From a virus: a stretch of DNA of 39,826 bases. The stretch covers positions 1 to 39,826 of IMG/VR virus record IMGVR_UViG_3300046012_000369; one strand, given 5' to 3'. Made by a program: the position numbers and the translations under genes. The notes beneath the pieces were generated by a model. It worked only from the letters and a program-made list of their open reading frames with translations, was not told the origin of the DNA and ran no database searches. Of this stretch, positions 28,850 to 37,384 are shown piece by piece (positions within the stretch are counted from its first letter, which is position 1; every line of letters starts with the position of its first letter).

Positions 28850-29434
28850 TTACAGAATGGTCGGGTGGACCGGGTCGCCCTGCTGGTTCTCAAAGCTGAA
28901 GGTTGGGCCGCCCATCGCCTTGATGCGGGCCTGCTTGATGAGCTGCAGCGCCTCTTTCCACTCCTCGGCCTGGCGCAGGTATTCTGCGGGGTTGGCCTTC
29001 TTGAGGCGCGGGTCGGGCGAGTCCCACACCTTCGGGCATCGCGTGCATAGCACTCTGCGCATACCGCCAATGGGCAGGTCGGTAACAACGATCGCAGGAA
29101 TGCCGTCGCCGTTGTAGATGTCCTCAAGTCCAAAGCCGCCGAGCCGGTGCTGGCACTGTGCGGCCGTCTGCCGCTCGCCGAATTTCTCGCCGCGTAGCGA
29201 TGCCTGCGCAGCTGCGTGCTTGCGCGCTTTCTCTGCATCGGTCTGGTCGAGCTTCTGCATCTCGCGCTTCGCGAGCTTCAGCTGGTGCTCTTTGATCTCG
29301 CGGTCGAGTGTTGCGAGTTCGGTGTCGATCTGCTGGTCGGTCCGCGATGCCGTGGCCTTCTCGCCTCGGATCTTCTTCGCGGCCTTCTTTGCTGGCGATG
29401 CCGCCTGCGGTGTCTCGTTTGTCTGGTCTGCCAT
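28850..29434 (-). CDS. Hypothetical virion-region protein with coiled coil and CxxC
   Basis: 194 residues from ATG 29434 with GGAGG four bases upstream; the frame continues upstream only as a shadow. Lys/Ala-rich start (ASPAKKAAKKIRGEKATASR), long coiled coil (TELATLDREIKEHQLKLAKR), then VLCTRCPKVWDSPDPR, which may bind zinc with a partner. It follows the capsid gene after a strong hairpin. Not recognised. Confidence 0.6.
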   Translation of the reverse strand: MADQTNETPQAASPAKKAAKKIRGEKATASRTDQQIDTELATLDREIKEHQLKLAKREMQKLDQTDAEKARKHAAAQASLRGEKFGERQTAAQCQHRLGGFGLEDIYNGDGIPAIVVTDLPIGGMRRVLCTRCPKVWDSPDPRLKKANPAEYLRQAEEWKEALQLIKQARIKAMGGPTFSFENQQGDPVHPTIL

Positions 29435-29460
29435 CGTGCCTCCGGTTTGTTCGGTACTGC

Positions 29461-29500
29461 ACCCGGACGCCTCTGCTTCTCTGGTGTGAGGCGTCCGGGT
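29461..29500 (-). other. Strong hairpin after the capsid gene
   Basis: ACCCGGACGCCTC (29461-29473) and GAGGCGTCCGGGT (29488-29500) form a perfect 13-bp stem with a 14-base loop, 27 bases after the capsid stop codon. No U-tract follows in the direction of transcription. It may protect the 3' end of capsid mRNA or attenuate read-through so that capsid is made in excess. Confidence 0.7.
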
Positions 29501-29526
29501 TGGATCATCCGTTGTTGCGTTTTGAT

Positions 29527-30729
29527 CTAGGTGTTCTGCGGCACGAAGTCGAATGCGCGCAAACGCATCGTCGTGTCGGGCGGAAGGCCCCATGTGCCGA
29601 CGATGTTGTAGCTGGTGCCCGCGCCGATCAGGGCGGCGGGATCGAAGGAGCTGCCCATGCCATAGTTGCCGCGCCACAGCTTGAGGTTCTTATGCTCGCC
29701 GTCGCCTATCGAGGTCTTGCCCGGACGCTCGATGCGCACTGCGATCACTCCGTCCTCGCCGACCACATAGCTGCGGATGGCGATGCTGCCGCCCGACCAG
29801 CTCCGTGTGCCGGAGGTAAGCGCCGTCGTCTCGAAGAAGGTCACGCCGCCGAAGCTGATGACTTCGTTCTCGCCGTTCGGAGCGGGCAGCTCCTTGAGCG
29901 CCATCTGGCCCTCGATGGTGTGCTTCATGATGTCGACGTAGCTGTTGTTGCTGTTGTCGACCATCATGTCGGTCACAAAGAACGGATGGATGAGGGCGCC
30001 GAAGCGGTTCATGCCTTCGAGTGGCTGCACGTTGCGCCCGCGCATTGAGCCGGCCGCTTCGACGAACGTGTTGCGCGTGATGCTCGTCGTGTTGTTGGCC
30101 GCGTCGAGCGCTCCCACGCTGGTGTCGATCGTGCGCGCGAAGTCCATCTGTGCGAGGGTGAGCTTCTGGATCGTCAGGCCGCATCGATATGCCAGCTCGC
30201 GCTCGACGTTCTCAACGAGCGGGCTGATGTCGGTGAGGACAAGCAGGTCTGAGAAGTTCACATAGTCTGCCCACTGGCCCAGCGTATAGAGATTGCTCTG
30301 GCCGGTGACGACGATGCCGGGGCCGACCGATCCTTCGGTGGCTTCCTGCGTGTTCGCAGGCAGCGGGTTCCACATGCTGTCCTGCCACTTCTGACCGGCC
30401 TTCGCTGGCATCTCGCGCCGAGAGCAGAGACGCTGTGCCGGCGTTCGACTCTTGAGGTTCGCGACATATTTTGCGTTGTAGTGGATCACGTTCGCGGCCG
30501 TGACAGAGTTGCCGCTGTTCATGGACGCGGGGCTTGCCCCATCGTTGAACGCGAACCCGTTCGCCTGTCCGCCCGCGCAATTCAATGCGTGCGCTAGACC
30601 GGCGGTGATGCCGATCAGCGTTGCCCATAGCCATGCCAGGGCGAAGCGGAGAAACATCACCACTCCGTTGCCCACGGCAGTTGCATATCTTACCTGCGAC
30701 TGCTTCATTTGCTCCGCCTTCGCCGTCAT
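29527..30729 (-). CDS. Major capsid protein, N4-gp56 family
   Basis: 400 residues from ATG 30729. From about residue 70 the sequence fits N4-gp56-type capsid proteins (HK97 fold): a helix (VIHYNAKYVANLKSRTPAQR), EATEGSVGPGIVVTGQSNLY, the strand-helix YTLGQWADYVNFSDLLVLTD, NTFVEAAGSMRGRNVQPLEG and a beta-rich end (GGVTFFETTALTSG, GEDGVIAVRIERPGK). The first 70 residues are unusual: MFLRFALAWLWATLIGITAG (about 25-44) is a membrane-like helix followed by LAHALNCAG, which reads like a signal peptide. ATG 30729 lacks a good RBS; ATG 30708 (AAGG eight bases away) and ATG 30657 (GGAG five bases away) keep the hydrophobic stretch, whereas ATG 30522 would give a normal 331-residue capsid protein but has no RBS. 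Confidence 0.8.
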   Translation of the reverse strand: MTAKAEQMKQSQVRYATAVGNGVVMFLRFALAWLWATLIGITAGLAHALNCAGGQANGFAFNDGASPASMNSGNSVTAANVIHYNAKYVANLKSRTPAQRLCSRREMPAKAGQKWQDSMWNPLPANTQEATEGSVGPGIVVTGQSNLYTLGQWADYVNFSDLLVLTDISPLVENVERELAYRCGLTIQKLTLAQMDFARTIDTSVGALDAANNTTSITRNTFVEAAGSMRGRNVQPLEGMNRFGALIHPFFVTDMMVDNSNNSYVDIMKHTIEGQMALKELPAPNGENEVISFGGVTFFETTALTSGTRSWSGGSIAIRSYVVGEDGVIAVRIERPGKTSIGDGEHKNLKLWRGNYGMGSSFDPAALIGAGTSYNIVGTWGLPPDTTMRLRAFDFVPQNT

Positions 30730-30746
30730 GCGGACGGCGCGCCCTG

Positions 30747-30763
30747 GCCTGAAAATTTCAGGC
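30747..30763. other. Inverted repeat upstream of the capsid gene
   Basis: GCCTGAAA-A-TTTCAGGC, a perfect 8-bp inverted repeat around one base, covering the stop codon of the scaffold-like gene and ending 18 bases before the capsid ATG. It could be an operator or an RNA hairpin too tight to form fully. This junction is one of the few in the region where genes are not overlapped. Confidence 0.45.
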
Positions 30764-31621
30764 GCCTTTCGCTAGGACCTTCTCCACCTCTTCACGAAAT
30801 CCGGTCTCATGCTTGAGCCGATGCAGATATTCGTCGGTTCCGGCCATGTCCATGACTTCGCTGTAAGTGAATTTCAGTCCGCCTGCCGCCGTTCTTGCGC
30901 CGCCAGCCGATAAGGTGGATGGGCGTACTCCGGTGGTTGCTCTCGGCCTCGCCGGCTGCGGAGCGACAGGCTCTTCCGGCGGGGTTGCAGCGGGTGGTTC
31001 CTCTGTCGGCTTGGATTCTAGCGCATCCATGCCGACAAGCTCGTCAAAACTTTGCTGGAAGTGACCGAGGGTAACTGGCGCGCCATCAGCAAGGACGTAA
31101 GCCCCGTCGCGTAGCAGCTTCGCGTTGCGCGGGGATGGGTAGTAATCCTCGTTGGCATCCATAAAGGCCCTGACGACTCCGCGCATACGGTTCAACTCCG
31201 CGTCGTCGCGGTCCTTCCGCTCCTGTTCGTCGAGGTCCGTACCCTCGTCTTTGAGGAGTCTCTTGATCGCCTTGCCGGCTTTCGCCGGATCGTCGAGGTC
31301 CGCGACGGCCTGGATCACTTCGCCAGTCGTCATCTTGCCCGGAGCTCCACCAGCTGGCGGTGTCGCGCCAGCTGGTGGCGTCGGTGCTTCCGGGCCGGAC
31401 CGGGGCTTTAGCTCCCGCGTCTCTCGATAGAGCCTGCCGTTCTGAACCTGCGTGTTGCCGTACATCGCCGCAACCTTGTCGAGCATTTTTTCTTTGCTCT
31501 CGGCGTAGACGCTCTGCGGCTCCGGCCGGCCGTCCTCGAAGTCGAACGCGATGCCGACCATGCCGGCCTTGCGGTGTCCAGCTGGGAGCGGTTCTCCATT
31601 GTTGAGCCATTCGTATTTCAT
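30758..31621 (-). CDS. Scaffolding-like protein
   Basis: 287 residues from ATG 31621, with GGAGG nine bases upstream; the long open frame before it is an Arg/Ser-rich shadow. A small N-terminal domain (MVGIAFDFEDGRPEPQSVYA) precedes a Pro/Gly linker, then a highly charged helical region (KRLLKDEGTDLDEQERKDRD), a second Pro-rich linker and a helical end (EYLHRLKHETGFREEVEKVL). Acidic, helical proteins between portal and capsid are usually the capsid scaffold. No protease gene is seen. Confidence 0.6.
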   Translation of the reverse strand: MKYEWLNNGEPLPAGHRKAGMVGIAFDFEDGRPEPQSVYAESKEKMLDKVAAMYGNTQVQNGRLYRETRELKPRSGPEAPTPPAGATPPAGGAPGKMTTGEVIQAVADLDDPAKAGKAIKRLLKDEGTDLDEQERKDRDDAELNRMRGVVRAFMDANEDYYPSPRNAKLLRDGAYVLADGAPVTLGHFQQSFDELVGMDALESKPTEEPPAATPPEEPVAPQPARPRATTGVRPSTLSAGGARTAAGGLKFTYSEVMDMAGTDEYLHRLKHETGFREEVEKVLAKGA

Positions 31622-31625
31622 CGCT

Positions 31626-32000
31626 TCATACCTCCGGGGGTGGATCGAGTGCGCCGAATGCGACATGTTCGCGACGGCGCCGCGCGAGGTCTGCTGGATT
31701 GGTGGGAGTGCGGTCGGCCCTGGCGAGCATCTGCAGCTCGAAGTCGACGCCGCTGTTGAGACACTCCATAAACTGCTGTGACATCGAAACGTATGCCCAC
31801 TTTTGCGCGATCTTGTCCGCGTTGGCGAGCGGATCGAGCGCGCTGATCGTGAGCGCGGTCTCGCGCGCGGCATCGATGTACGCGTCGGCGATCTTGCGCA
31901 GGACGATGTAGCCGGGCGACGCCAGCATCGTCTTCAGATGACGCCGCTCGGCTTCGGTGATTTCGAAGTCGAGCGGGTCGCGTTGTGCGGTCTCGGCCAT
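31626..32000 (-). CDS. Hypothetical protein of the packaging region
   Basis: 124 residues, mostly helical (EITEAERRHLKTMLASPGYI, ALDPLANADKIAQKWAYVSM). Not recognised; similar small helical proteins often sit between portal and scaffold genes in podoviruses. The ATG at 32000 has no strong RBS and follows the previous stop by 6 bases. Confidence 0.6.
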   Translation of the reverse strand: MAETAQRDPLDFEITEAERRHLKTMLASPGYIVLRKIADAYIDAARETALTISALDPLANADKIAQKWAYVSMSQQFMECLNSGVDFELQMLARADRTPTNPADLARRRREHVAFGALDPPPEV

Positions 32001-32006
32001 TGCGGG

Positions 32007-32168
32007 CTACTTCTTCGCCTTCTTCTTTGCGGCTTTCTTTTTTGCGCCGCTCTTGCGTGCGGTGTTGAGCGCGATCGCGACGGCCTGCTTCTGCGGCTTG
32101 CCGGCGGCGATCTCGGTTTTGATGTTCTTGCTGACTGTCTTTTTGCTGCGTCCTTTTGCGAGTGGCAC
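32007..32168 (-). CDS. Small basic phage protein (DUF6496-like)
   Basis: 53 residues from GTG 32168, with GGAG nine bases upstream. It begins MPLAKGRSKKTVSKNIKTEI, continues AAGKPQKQAVAIALNTARKS and ends in a Lys/Ala run. This KTVSKNIKTE...GKPQKQAVAIAL pattern recurs in many podoviruses close to portal genes; I recall it under DUF6496. Strongly basic, so it probably binds DNA or the packaged genome. Confidence 0.8.
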   Translation of the reverse strand: MPLAKGRSKKTVSKNIKTEIAAGKPQKQAVAIALNTARKSGAKKKAAKKKAKK

Positions 32169-32188
32169 TTCGGTAGTCTCCTTTGGGT

Positions 32189-34327
32189 TTACGCGCCGGC
32201 GATTGTGCTTGGCCCTTGGCCGGCGAGAGTCTTTTCATCGTTCGATCGTTGCAGCAGTCCCTCGGCGCGATCGAGCGGGATACCCGCCTCGTCGCGCTCA
32301 AGCGCTTTCTCTGCAACTGTGGTCGCGAGGTCGTTCTGCGATTTGCGGTCCGCGAGGTTGAGGGCATTGTCGCCCTTGATCTTCTCGACCGTCGTTGCCT
32401 CCTGCACCTTCGCGTTGGGCGCATTCATGGTGAGCACCATCTGCTTCTCCTGATCCGTCATCGGCACGATGATCTGGTCCTCGATGCGGAACTCGCTGAC
32501 CTGGAAGAGCACGTCGAGGATGGTGTCGAGCGAGATGGTCTTGCCTTCGTTGTGGAGCTGCTGCAGCAGTTGCGGCTGCTGGAAGATCTCCATCAGGTAG
32601 GGCAGCTGCTGCGCCATGGCGACCTTTGCGGCCAGCTTCGCCGCGGCGAGCATCTCAATCTGGATCTCGGCCGACATGAATTCGTCGGCGTCGAAGTCCT
32701 TCATGATCTCGGCGGCGAGTTTGCCGTTGAGGATCTGCAGCACCTCCTTGGTGGGCATGTAGATCTTGCACATATCCACCAGCATGTAGAGGAAGGGAAC
32801 CAACAGCCCGAGCTCGATGTTCTCGACCGGCGTCTGCACGCGGCTGTCGGCCTTCGCCGCGATGCGGCCGGCGCCAGTCGCGGTGCGCGCCGCGCTCGAT
32901 CCTTTGCCCTGTAGCTGTCCTTGCATGAAGGTCGCGTCGGCGCCGCTCGTTTCTTCGCTCGACGTTTTCGAGTACTGGATCATCTGCCAGGCCTCGGGCG
33001 GAATCTTCGGCATCTCCATCACGCCCATTGCCTTGCGCACGTCGTCGCCGGTGACGGCAAAGAAGCCGCCGGCGCGTATGGTGCGGTTTCCGGTCGGCGC
33101 ATTCTGACCCATGATGTGCAGGATCGCCGGGTTCGCCTGGTACGCGAGTAGGTTGAGCGCGTGGTCGAGCGTGCCTTGCTCGATGCGCTGGTCGCCTCCA
33201 ACCAGCTTGCCCATGCCCATGCCCCATCCGGTGTTGAGCTTGCTCCGCCAGTTCGCAGTGAAGTGCGGGATGCGGCCGAGACGGTGTTTGTCGTTGCGGA
33301 TGGTGACGGTGCGGCTGTTGAAGCAGAGGCAGGTCATCACGCGGCTCTTGTCGTGCCGCTCAAGCATCATCATCGGCTGGCCGAGAGGGTCGGCGGTGGT
33401 TGGCCGGCTGCGTTCCTCGGCGTGCGAGACTACGCTGCCGCCGAGCGAAAGGCTGCGCTCGGTGTCCGTGCCGCCTTCGGCGCTCGCCTCTTTGTTGTGA
33501 AAGAAAAACGCCTTGAGCGCCTCGGCATCGGGGATCTTGTAACAACCCTCGTTGCGCATCCCCTCAAGGTCCATCCACGTTGGATAGTCGATGTCGACTA
33601 CAAAGCCGCAGAGGTCGGGGCGGTTCGGCGTGCGCCAGCCTGGATCGAAAAGCGTCGTGCCGAGCAGCCGGTTTTCCAGCCATGGATAGCTTTCCTCGAT
33701 CGTCTCGTCGACTGTTTCGTAATCGAGGCTCTCTTCCGTCGTGACCTTTGTGCCGCCCAGCGGGAGGGTGACGTCTTCCTTCGAGGCCTTCGCTTTTCTC
33801 TTACGCACCACGCGAGGTCGCTTACTCCACCCGCCTTTCCATACGCCGGTTCCGTGCAACGCCTGGCTGCTTATACCGAGGCCGGTCCAATACTGGAAAT
33901 CCATGCGGTCGAGCAGTGTGTCGAGCAGCGCGGTCCAGCCCTTGACGGATAGCTCGCTGGTTTTGCCGCGTGGCCGAATAAGGAACGGCGGCTTCTGCGC
34001 AAAGAGCGCGTTCTTCACCGCGTCGCCCATCGTGTTCGACTGGTTATTTACGGTGTAGCGCGGCACGCGGGCGCGCGTCGGATCTGCGAGGGAGTCGAGC
34101 AGCGGCACGTCGTAGAGAATGTCGTTCTCGACCCATTGCTCTGAGAACATCTCGCTATCGACAAAGACGCGCGCGCGGTTGTAATCCTGCACCACGAGGC
34201 TTGCCGCCGCCGCGTCGTCATACTCCGGCAATTCACCCGGCGCCAGGTTACGCGTGTAGACCTGTCCCATGGTGATTTCGGCAAACCCGTTGTAGCCGAC
34301 CGGCATTGCCTTGCTGTCTTCAGCCAT
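32189..34327 (-). CDS. Portal protein
   Basis: 712 residues, the usual size of podovirus (N4/T7-like) head-tail connectors. Visible features are an N-terminal helical domain (DDAAAASLVVQDYNRARVFV), the clip and wing region with ATGAGRIAAKADSRVQTPVE, and a long helical C-terminal end rich in Gln and Lys. The position directly after terL, overlapping it by 8 bases with GGAGG five bases before ATG, supports the call. It forms the dodecameric ring through which DNA enters and leaves the capsid. Confidence 0.82.
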   Translation of the reverse strand: MAEDSKAMPVGYNGFAEITMGQVYTRNLAPGELPEYDDAAAASLVVQDYNRARVFVDSEMFSEQWVENDILYDVPLLDSLADPTRARVPRYTVNNQSNTMGDAVKNALFAQKPPFLIRPRGKTSELSVKGWTALLDTLLDRMDFQYWTGLGISSQALHGTGVWKGGWSKRPRVVRKRKAKASKEDVTLPLGGTKVTTEESLDYETVDETIEESYPWLENRLLGTTLFDPGWRTPNRPDLCGFVVDIDYPTWMDLEGMRNEGCYKIPDAEALKAFFFHNKEASAEGGTDTERSLSLGGSVVSHAEERSRPTTADPLGQPMMMLERHDKSRVMTCLCFNSRTVTIRNDKHRLGRIPHFTANWRSKLNTGWGMGMGKLVGGDQRIEQGTLDHALNLLAYQANPAILHIMGQNAPTGNRTIRAGGFFAVTGDDVRKAMGVMEMPKIPPEAWQMIQYSKTSSEETSGADATFMQGQLQGKGSSAARTATGAGRIAAKADSRVQTPVENIELGLLVPFLYMLVDMCKIYMPTKEVLQILNGKLAAEIMKDFDADEFMSAEIQIEMLAAAKLAAKVAMAQQLPYLMEIFQQPQLLQQLHNEGKTISLDTILDVLFQVSEFRIEDQIIVPMTDQEKQMVLTMNAPNAKVQEATTVEKIKGDNALNLADRKSQNDLATTVAEKALERDEAGIPLDRAEGLLQRSNDEKTLAGQGPSTIAGA

Positions 34328-36035
34328 TCAATCCTCCGAGCATGGGCCGAAGACCATAGCTGCGCGCCTGCACCGGCTCGGGCGCTTCGATGGCGGCTTC
34401 GACCTCGGCCGCGCCGCCCTCTCCGTAGATTCTGCTATACCACGCATTGTCTTTCGCGACCTGATGCATCACGCGATCCTCTTCGGACACGTGGCCTTTG
34501 AACGTCGCGATCGGAATGCGCAGCGCGAGTCGGCTGATTACGTCGACCAGGCCATTCGACTCGACCATGCCGAAATTCGTGAACTGGTTTTGCAGTTCGT
34601 CGCTCTGTCCGCTCCACGTTGAAAACCACAGTCGGCCCGCGCGCATCATCGGCTGCAGGTTCTTCATGCGGCCGCTGCGTATCGCGTCGTCCATCTCGAA
34701 CTCCGGCCGCTCGATGCGCAGGCTCCAATTCTGCCTCGTTGCCTCGTTGTAGATGTGTGGAATCATCGACTCGCTGCCGGGTGTGTTCTCGATCACAACA
34801 TCGCCGCATTGGGCCTTTTTACAGCCCCGCACGATGCGCTCACATAGCTCGGTCGGGGTATAGACTCCGCGCCAGGAGTCGACGACGTAGACGCGTGAGC
34901 CGGCATAGAGGACCGCCGCGCCTTCGGCATAGCGCGCCATGTACGGCTTCGCATCGCATTGCAGCCGCCAACAAATCTTCACGTCGCCGGTCGCTGGCAC
35001 GCGCTCGCCGTCGAGTGTCGCCTGACGAAATGCGGCGGCCGGGAAGAGAGAGACGCCGCCTCCCTGCGGATCGTTTTGCTGCTGGCACATGAAAATGCGA
35101 TAGTCGGCGCGGAATTTCGAGCGCAGCGACTTGTAGGGCAGCATCTCCGGAAACAGCAGGGTCATGTCTTCTTCGGCGGGGAACTCGCCCTCGACCAGGC
35201 GGTCTCCGCTCTTGACGATCAGAGAGGACCGGATGAGCGTCTTCCACTCGCCCTCTTCCATCGTGTTCAGCATCCGCCCGTAGGCGTCGAAAGGGTGGTA
35301 GCGCGTGCCGCGCACATTGGTGTAGCCGCCGGTGCGCAGCGTGTTCGCGTTCGTGGTGTAGGTGTTCCACACGCGCTCGCGGCTGGCGTCCGATGCGTCG
35401 AGGCCGCTGTTCTCGGTGTCGACCATATCGTCCGGATTGATGATCCATGGGTGCCAGCCGGACTGCGCCGAGCCGACCGAGGTCGAGTACAGCGTCGGCT
35501 CGATCTCGTCGCGTGTGGAGCTGGGCGCGCGGTAGGTGGCGCGCGTCTTTTCGATCACCAGCTCCGGGAAGATGCGCTGGAAGATGGTCAGGTAGCCGTT
35601 CTTGGCTTTCGTGAAGATCTTCGCGGTGCGCCTGGTGAGCGCGGCGCCGAGCGGCTGTGTCGCCGTCTCGTTGACGATGGTGATGTCCGGGTCCGTGCAT
35701 ATCCATTGCACGGTGTCGATGATGCCCCAACTGGTTTTGAAGGTGTGGCGCGGGTCGAGGTGCATCCGGTTCTTGATGGGGTGCTGGTCCTCGATCTTCC
35801 GGCCGGGACACTTCTCGACATAGAGGTCCTTGACGCGCTGGTGAACGTCGAGGCGGAAGTCGTCGAAGCCGAGCAGCGGCGCGAGAAAGAAGCCGTCCGT
35901 GATGCATCGGTGCCGCAGCTCCGCCCTGTAGTCGGCGTCGGAGTCGATTCGCTCACGGTTGATGGAGGCGATATCGACGGAGATCGCCAACCGATGGCGC
36001 TGACTCTCCGTCAACTCGCTCAGCTCGTCTTTCAT
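34320..36035 (-). CDS. terL: Terminase large subunit
   Basis: 571 residues. An N-terminal packaging ATPase with a deviating Walker A in HLDPRHTFKTSW (about 92-103; Lys100-Thr101), the strand WICTDPDITIVNETA after it, and a C-terminal RNase-H-like nuclease domain with VYVVDSWRG and GDVVIENTPGSE holding candidate acidic metal ligands. The deviant P-loop (RHTFKT instead of GxxxxGKT) is common in TerL proteins. No small terminase is recognisable; the Cys-rich protein at 37359-37865 or another small upstream gene may serve. The gene lies 30 bases after the preceding stop. Confidence 0.85.
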   Translation of the reverse strand: MKDELSELTESQRHRLAISVDIASINRERIDSDADYRAELRHRCITDGFFLAPLLGFDDFRLDVHQRVKDLYVEKCPGRKIEDQHPIKNRMHLDPRHTFKTSWGIIDTVQWICTDPDITIVNETATQPLGAALTRRTAKIFTKAKNGYLTIFQRIFPELVIEKTRATYRAPSSTRDEIEPTLYSTSVGSAQSGWHPWIINPDDMVDTENSGLDASDASRERVWNTYTTNANTLRTGGYTNVRGTRYHPFDAYGRMLNTMEEGEWKTLIRSSLIVKSGDRLVEGEFPAEEDMTLLFPEMLPYKSLRSKFRADYRIFMCQQQNDPQGGGVSLFPAAAFRQATLDGERVPATGDVKICWRLQCDAKPYMARYAEGAAVLYAGSRVYVVDSWRGVYTPTELCERIVRGCKKAQCGDVVIENTPGSESMIPHIYNEATRQNWSLRIERPEFEMDDAIRSGRMKNLQPMMRAGRLWFSTWSGQSDELQNQFTNFGMVESNGLVDVISRLALRIPIATFKGHVSEEDRVMHQVAKDNAWYSRIYGEGGAAEVEAAIEAPEPVQARSYGLRPMLGGLNG

Positions 36036-36065
36036 GGCCTGCGTCCTTGCGTGTTACCCGGCAGG

Positions 36066-36422
36066 TTATTCCGCTTCCTCGGGCGCGGGTGCACCTGCGC
36101 CCTGCTGACCCTGCGGAGGCGGCTCCTGGGCTTCCTCGTCGCCGGCGCCCTCGGGCAAATGCTCCATCATGTGATCGGCTACGTCCTGCTTGTTGGCGGC
36201 AGTGTAGCCGTAGACCTGATGATGCGGCATACCATTCTTGTCCTCCATGTGGTGCTCGATATGGTGGGTGCCGTCGCCCTTCTGCGGCCTCACGCGGATC
36301 TCTGCCAGTCGCAGACCCTTGTGCGGTGCCTTCTTCTCACCGCCCTTTTTCTCGTGCTTCTCTTCGGTCTTGGCTTTCTTTTCCGGCTTGCCGGCCAGCT
36401 CCTCGGTGCCTACGGTCTTCAT
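36066..36422 (-). CDS. Small charged hypothetical protein
   Basis: 118 residues of low complexity: Lys/Glu-rich start (GKPEKKAKTEEKHEKKGGEK), a His-rich centre (GTHHIEHHMEDKNGMPHHQV) and a Pro/Glu/Gly tail. Probably largely disordered. AGGAG nine bases before ATG 36422. It sits between a possible decoration protein and terL. The His cluster could bind metal. Confidence 0.6.
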   Translation of the reverse strand: MKTVGTEELAGKPEKKAKTEEKHEKKGGEKKAPHKGLRLAEIRVRPQKGDGTHHIEHHMEDKNGMPHHQVYGYTAANKQDVADHMMEHLPEGAGDEEAQEPPPQGQQGAGAPAPEEAE

Positions 36423-36444
36423 ATCCTCGTTCTCCTGTTGCGCG

Positions 36445-36472
36445 GCAGCTCGCCCGGCGTGGGGCGAGCTGC
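36445..36472 (-). other. Strong intercistronic hairpin
   Basis: GCAGCTCGCCC (36445-36455) and GGGCGAGCTGC (36462-36472): perfect 11-bp stem, 6-base loop, in the 84-base gap between two late genes. No U-tract on the minus strand. Confidence 0.6.
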
Positions 36473-36506
36473 TTGCTGCATTGCGTGCTGCGTTGGAAGG
36501 GAAGAG

Positions 36507-37091
36507 TTAGGCGATCTCGAACTGCTCAACGATGATCTGCGCTCCGGCCGCGCCCGCGCTTTGCGTGCTGGTCAACAGGAAGCCGATCACTGGATCGTTG
36601 GCGTTGCTGATGCCTGTCATGACCGCGCTGAACGCGGCGTCGGCGACGATGACGTTGTTGATCATGAATCCGACCTTGCCCGTCATCTTGCCGCTGGTGC
36701 TGTCGTAGATCACGTCTTTCGCGTGCATGACGAAAGGCGCGGTCGCCGTGTTCTGCGTGACGGCGCCGGACGTGCCGAGGGCGGTGTCGTTGCCGAGGGT
36801 CGCTGCTGTTCCTGCCTGCAAGATCGCGCTCGGAACACCGTAGAGCTTGAGCGTCGTGGTGCTGGCGGCGACCGTTTGGATCGTGCCGGCCGCAATAATC
36901 TCAAACGCGGTCTTTTCGAGGATGGCGTTTGCTGGCACGATGACCATCAGTGGCAGCGACGCCACGCCGGGAAGCAGCGGGTTCGGAATTGCGACCGGAT
37001 TCATGACCACGACTTCGGTCGTTACAGCGGTGGCTTGCAGCGCCGGCAGCGCCGATGATGGCGTCGGGCGGAAGATCGTCGTCCTTGACAT
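36507..37091 (-). CDS. Putative decoration or structural protein
   Basis: 194 residues from ATG 37091 (CAGGAG seven bases upstream). Rich in Ala, Thr and Val with strand-like segments (TAVTTEVVVMNPVAIPNPLL, AAGTIQTVAASTTTLKLYGV, GKMTGKVGFMINNVIVADAA), no charge clusters and no Cys. This composition suits a beta-sandwich virion protein; the late operon position agrees. Not matched to a family. Confidence 0.6.
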   Translation of the reverse strand: MSRTTIFRPTPSSALPALQATAVTTEVVVMNPVAIPNPLLPGVASLPLMVIVPANAILEKTAFEIIAAGTIQTVAASTTTLKLYGVPSAILQAGTAATLGNDTALGTSGAVTQNTATAPFVMHAKDVIYDSTSGKMTGKVGFMINNVIVADAAFSAVMTGISNANDPVIGFLLTSTQSAGAAGAQIIVEQFEIA

Positions 37092-37141
37092 TTTGCGTCT
37101 CCTGAGCCGCGCCGTCCTTGGCTGGCATCGGGATGACGGTT

Positions 37142-37384
37142 TCATTTTTGCGGTTTAGAGTCAATAGCCTTTACGCGCTCGGACTTCTCTCGATACGCAG
37201 GCACGATGCCGGTCGTGGTAAGAGACATGCGCGGCACGACGGCCTCGGTGCCATCCTCGTACCGCACGCACGCGCGGCCGAAGCCTTCGGCTAGAACGGT
37301 GCAGCGCTGGCCTTTGCGCTTGACCTTTGCGGTGTGCGCGTCCCATCGCACCACACGCTCAATCGCCTTTGGTGTCGTATCCAT
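37142..37384 (-). CDS. Small basic protein, beta-barrel-like
   Basis: 80 residues, Lys/Arg-rich with strands (KVKRKGQRCTVLAEGFGRAC and EAVVPRMSLTTTGIV), as in small SH3- or OB-like nucleic-acid binders; not recognised. It begins inside the end of the preceding gene (26-base overlap) with a weak RBS. Confidence 0.55.
   Translation of the reverse strand: MDTTPKAIERVVRWDAHTAKVKRKGQRCTVLAEGFGRACVRYEDGTEAVVPRMSLTTTGIVPAYREKSERVKAIDSKPQK

Noticed and set aside
34959-37058. 699-codon open frame on the plus strand across terL
   Set aside because: Antisense shadow of high-GC genes; terL and its neighbours on the minus strand have recognisable motifs and RBSs.
36901-37164. Possible 87-residue gene (or shorter from 37128) overlapping the structural protein at 36507-37091
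   Set aside because: The first 25 residues look protein-like but it overlaps the better frame by 190 bases and ends Arg-rich; no RBS.
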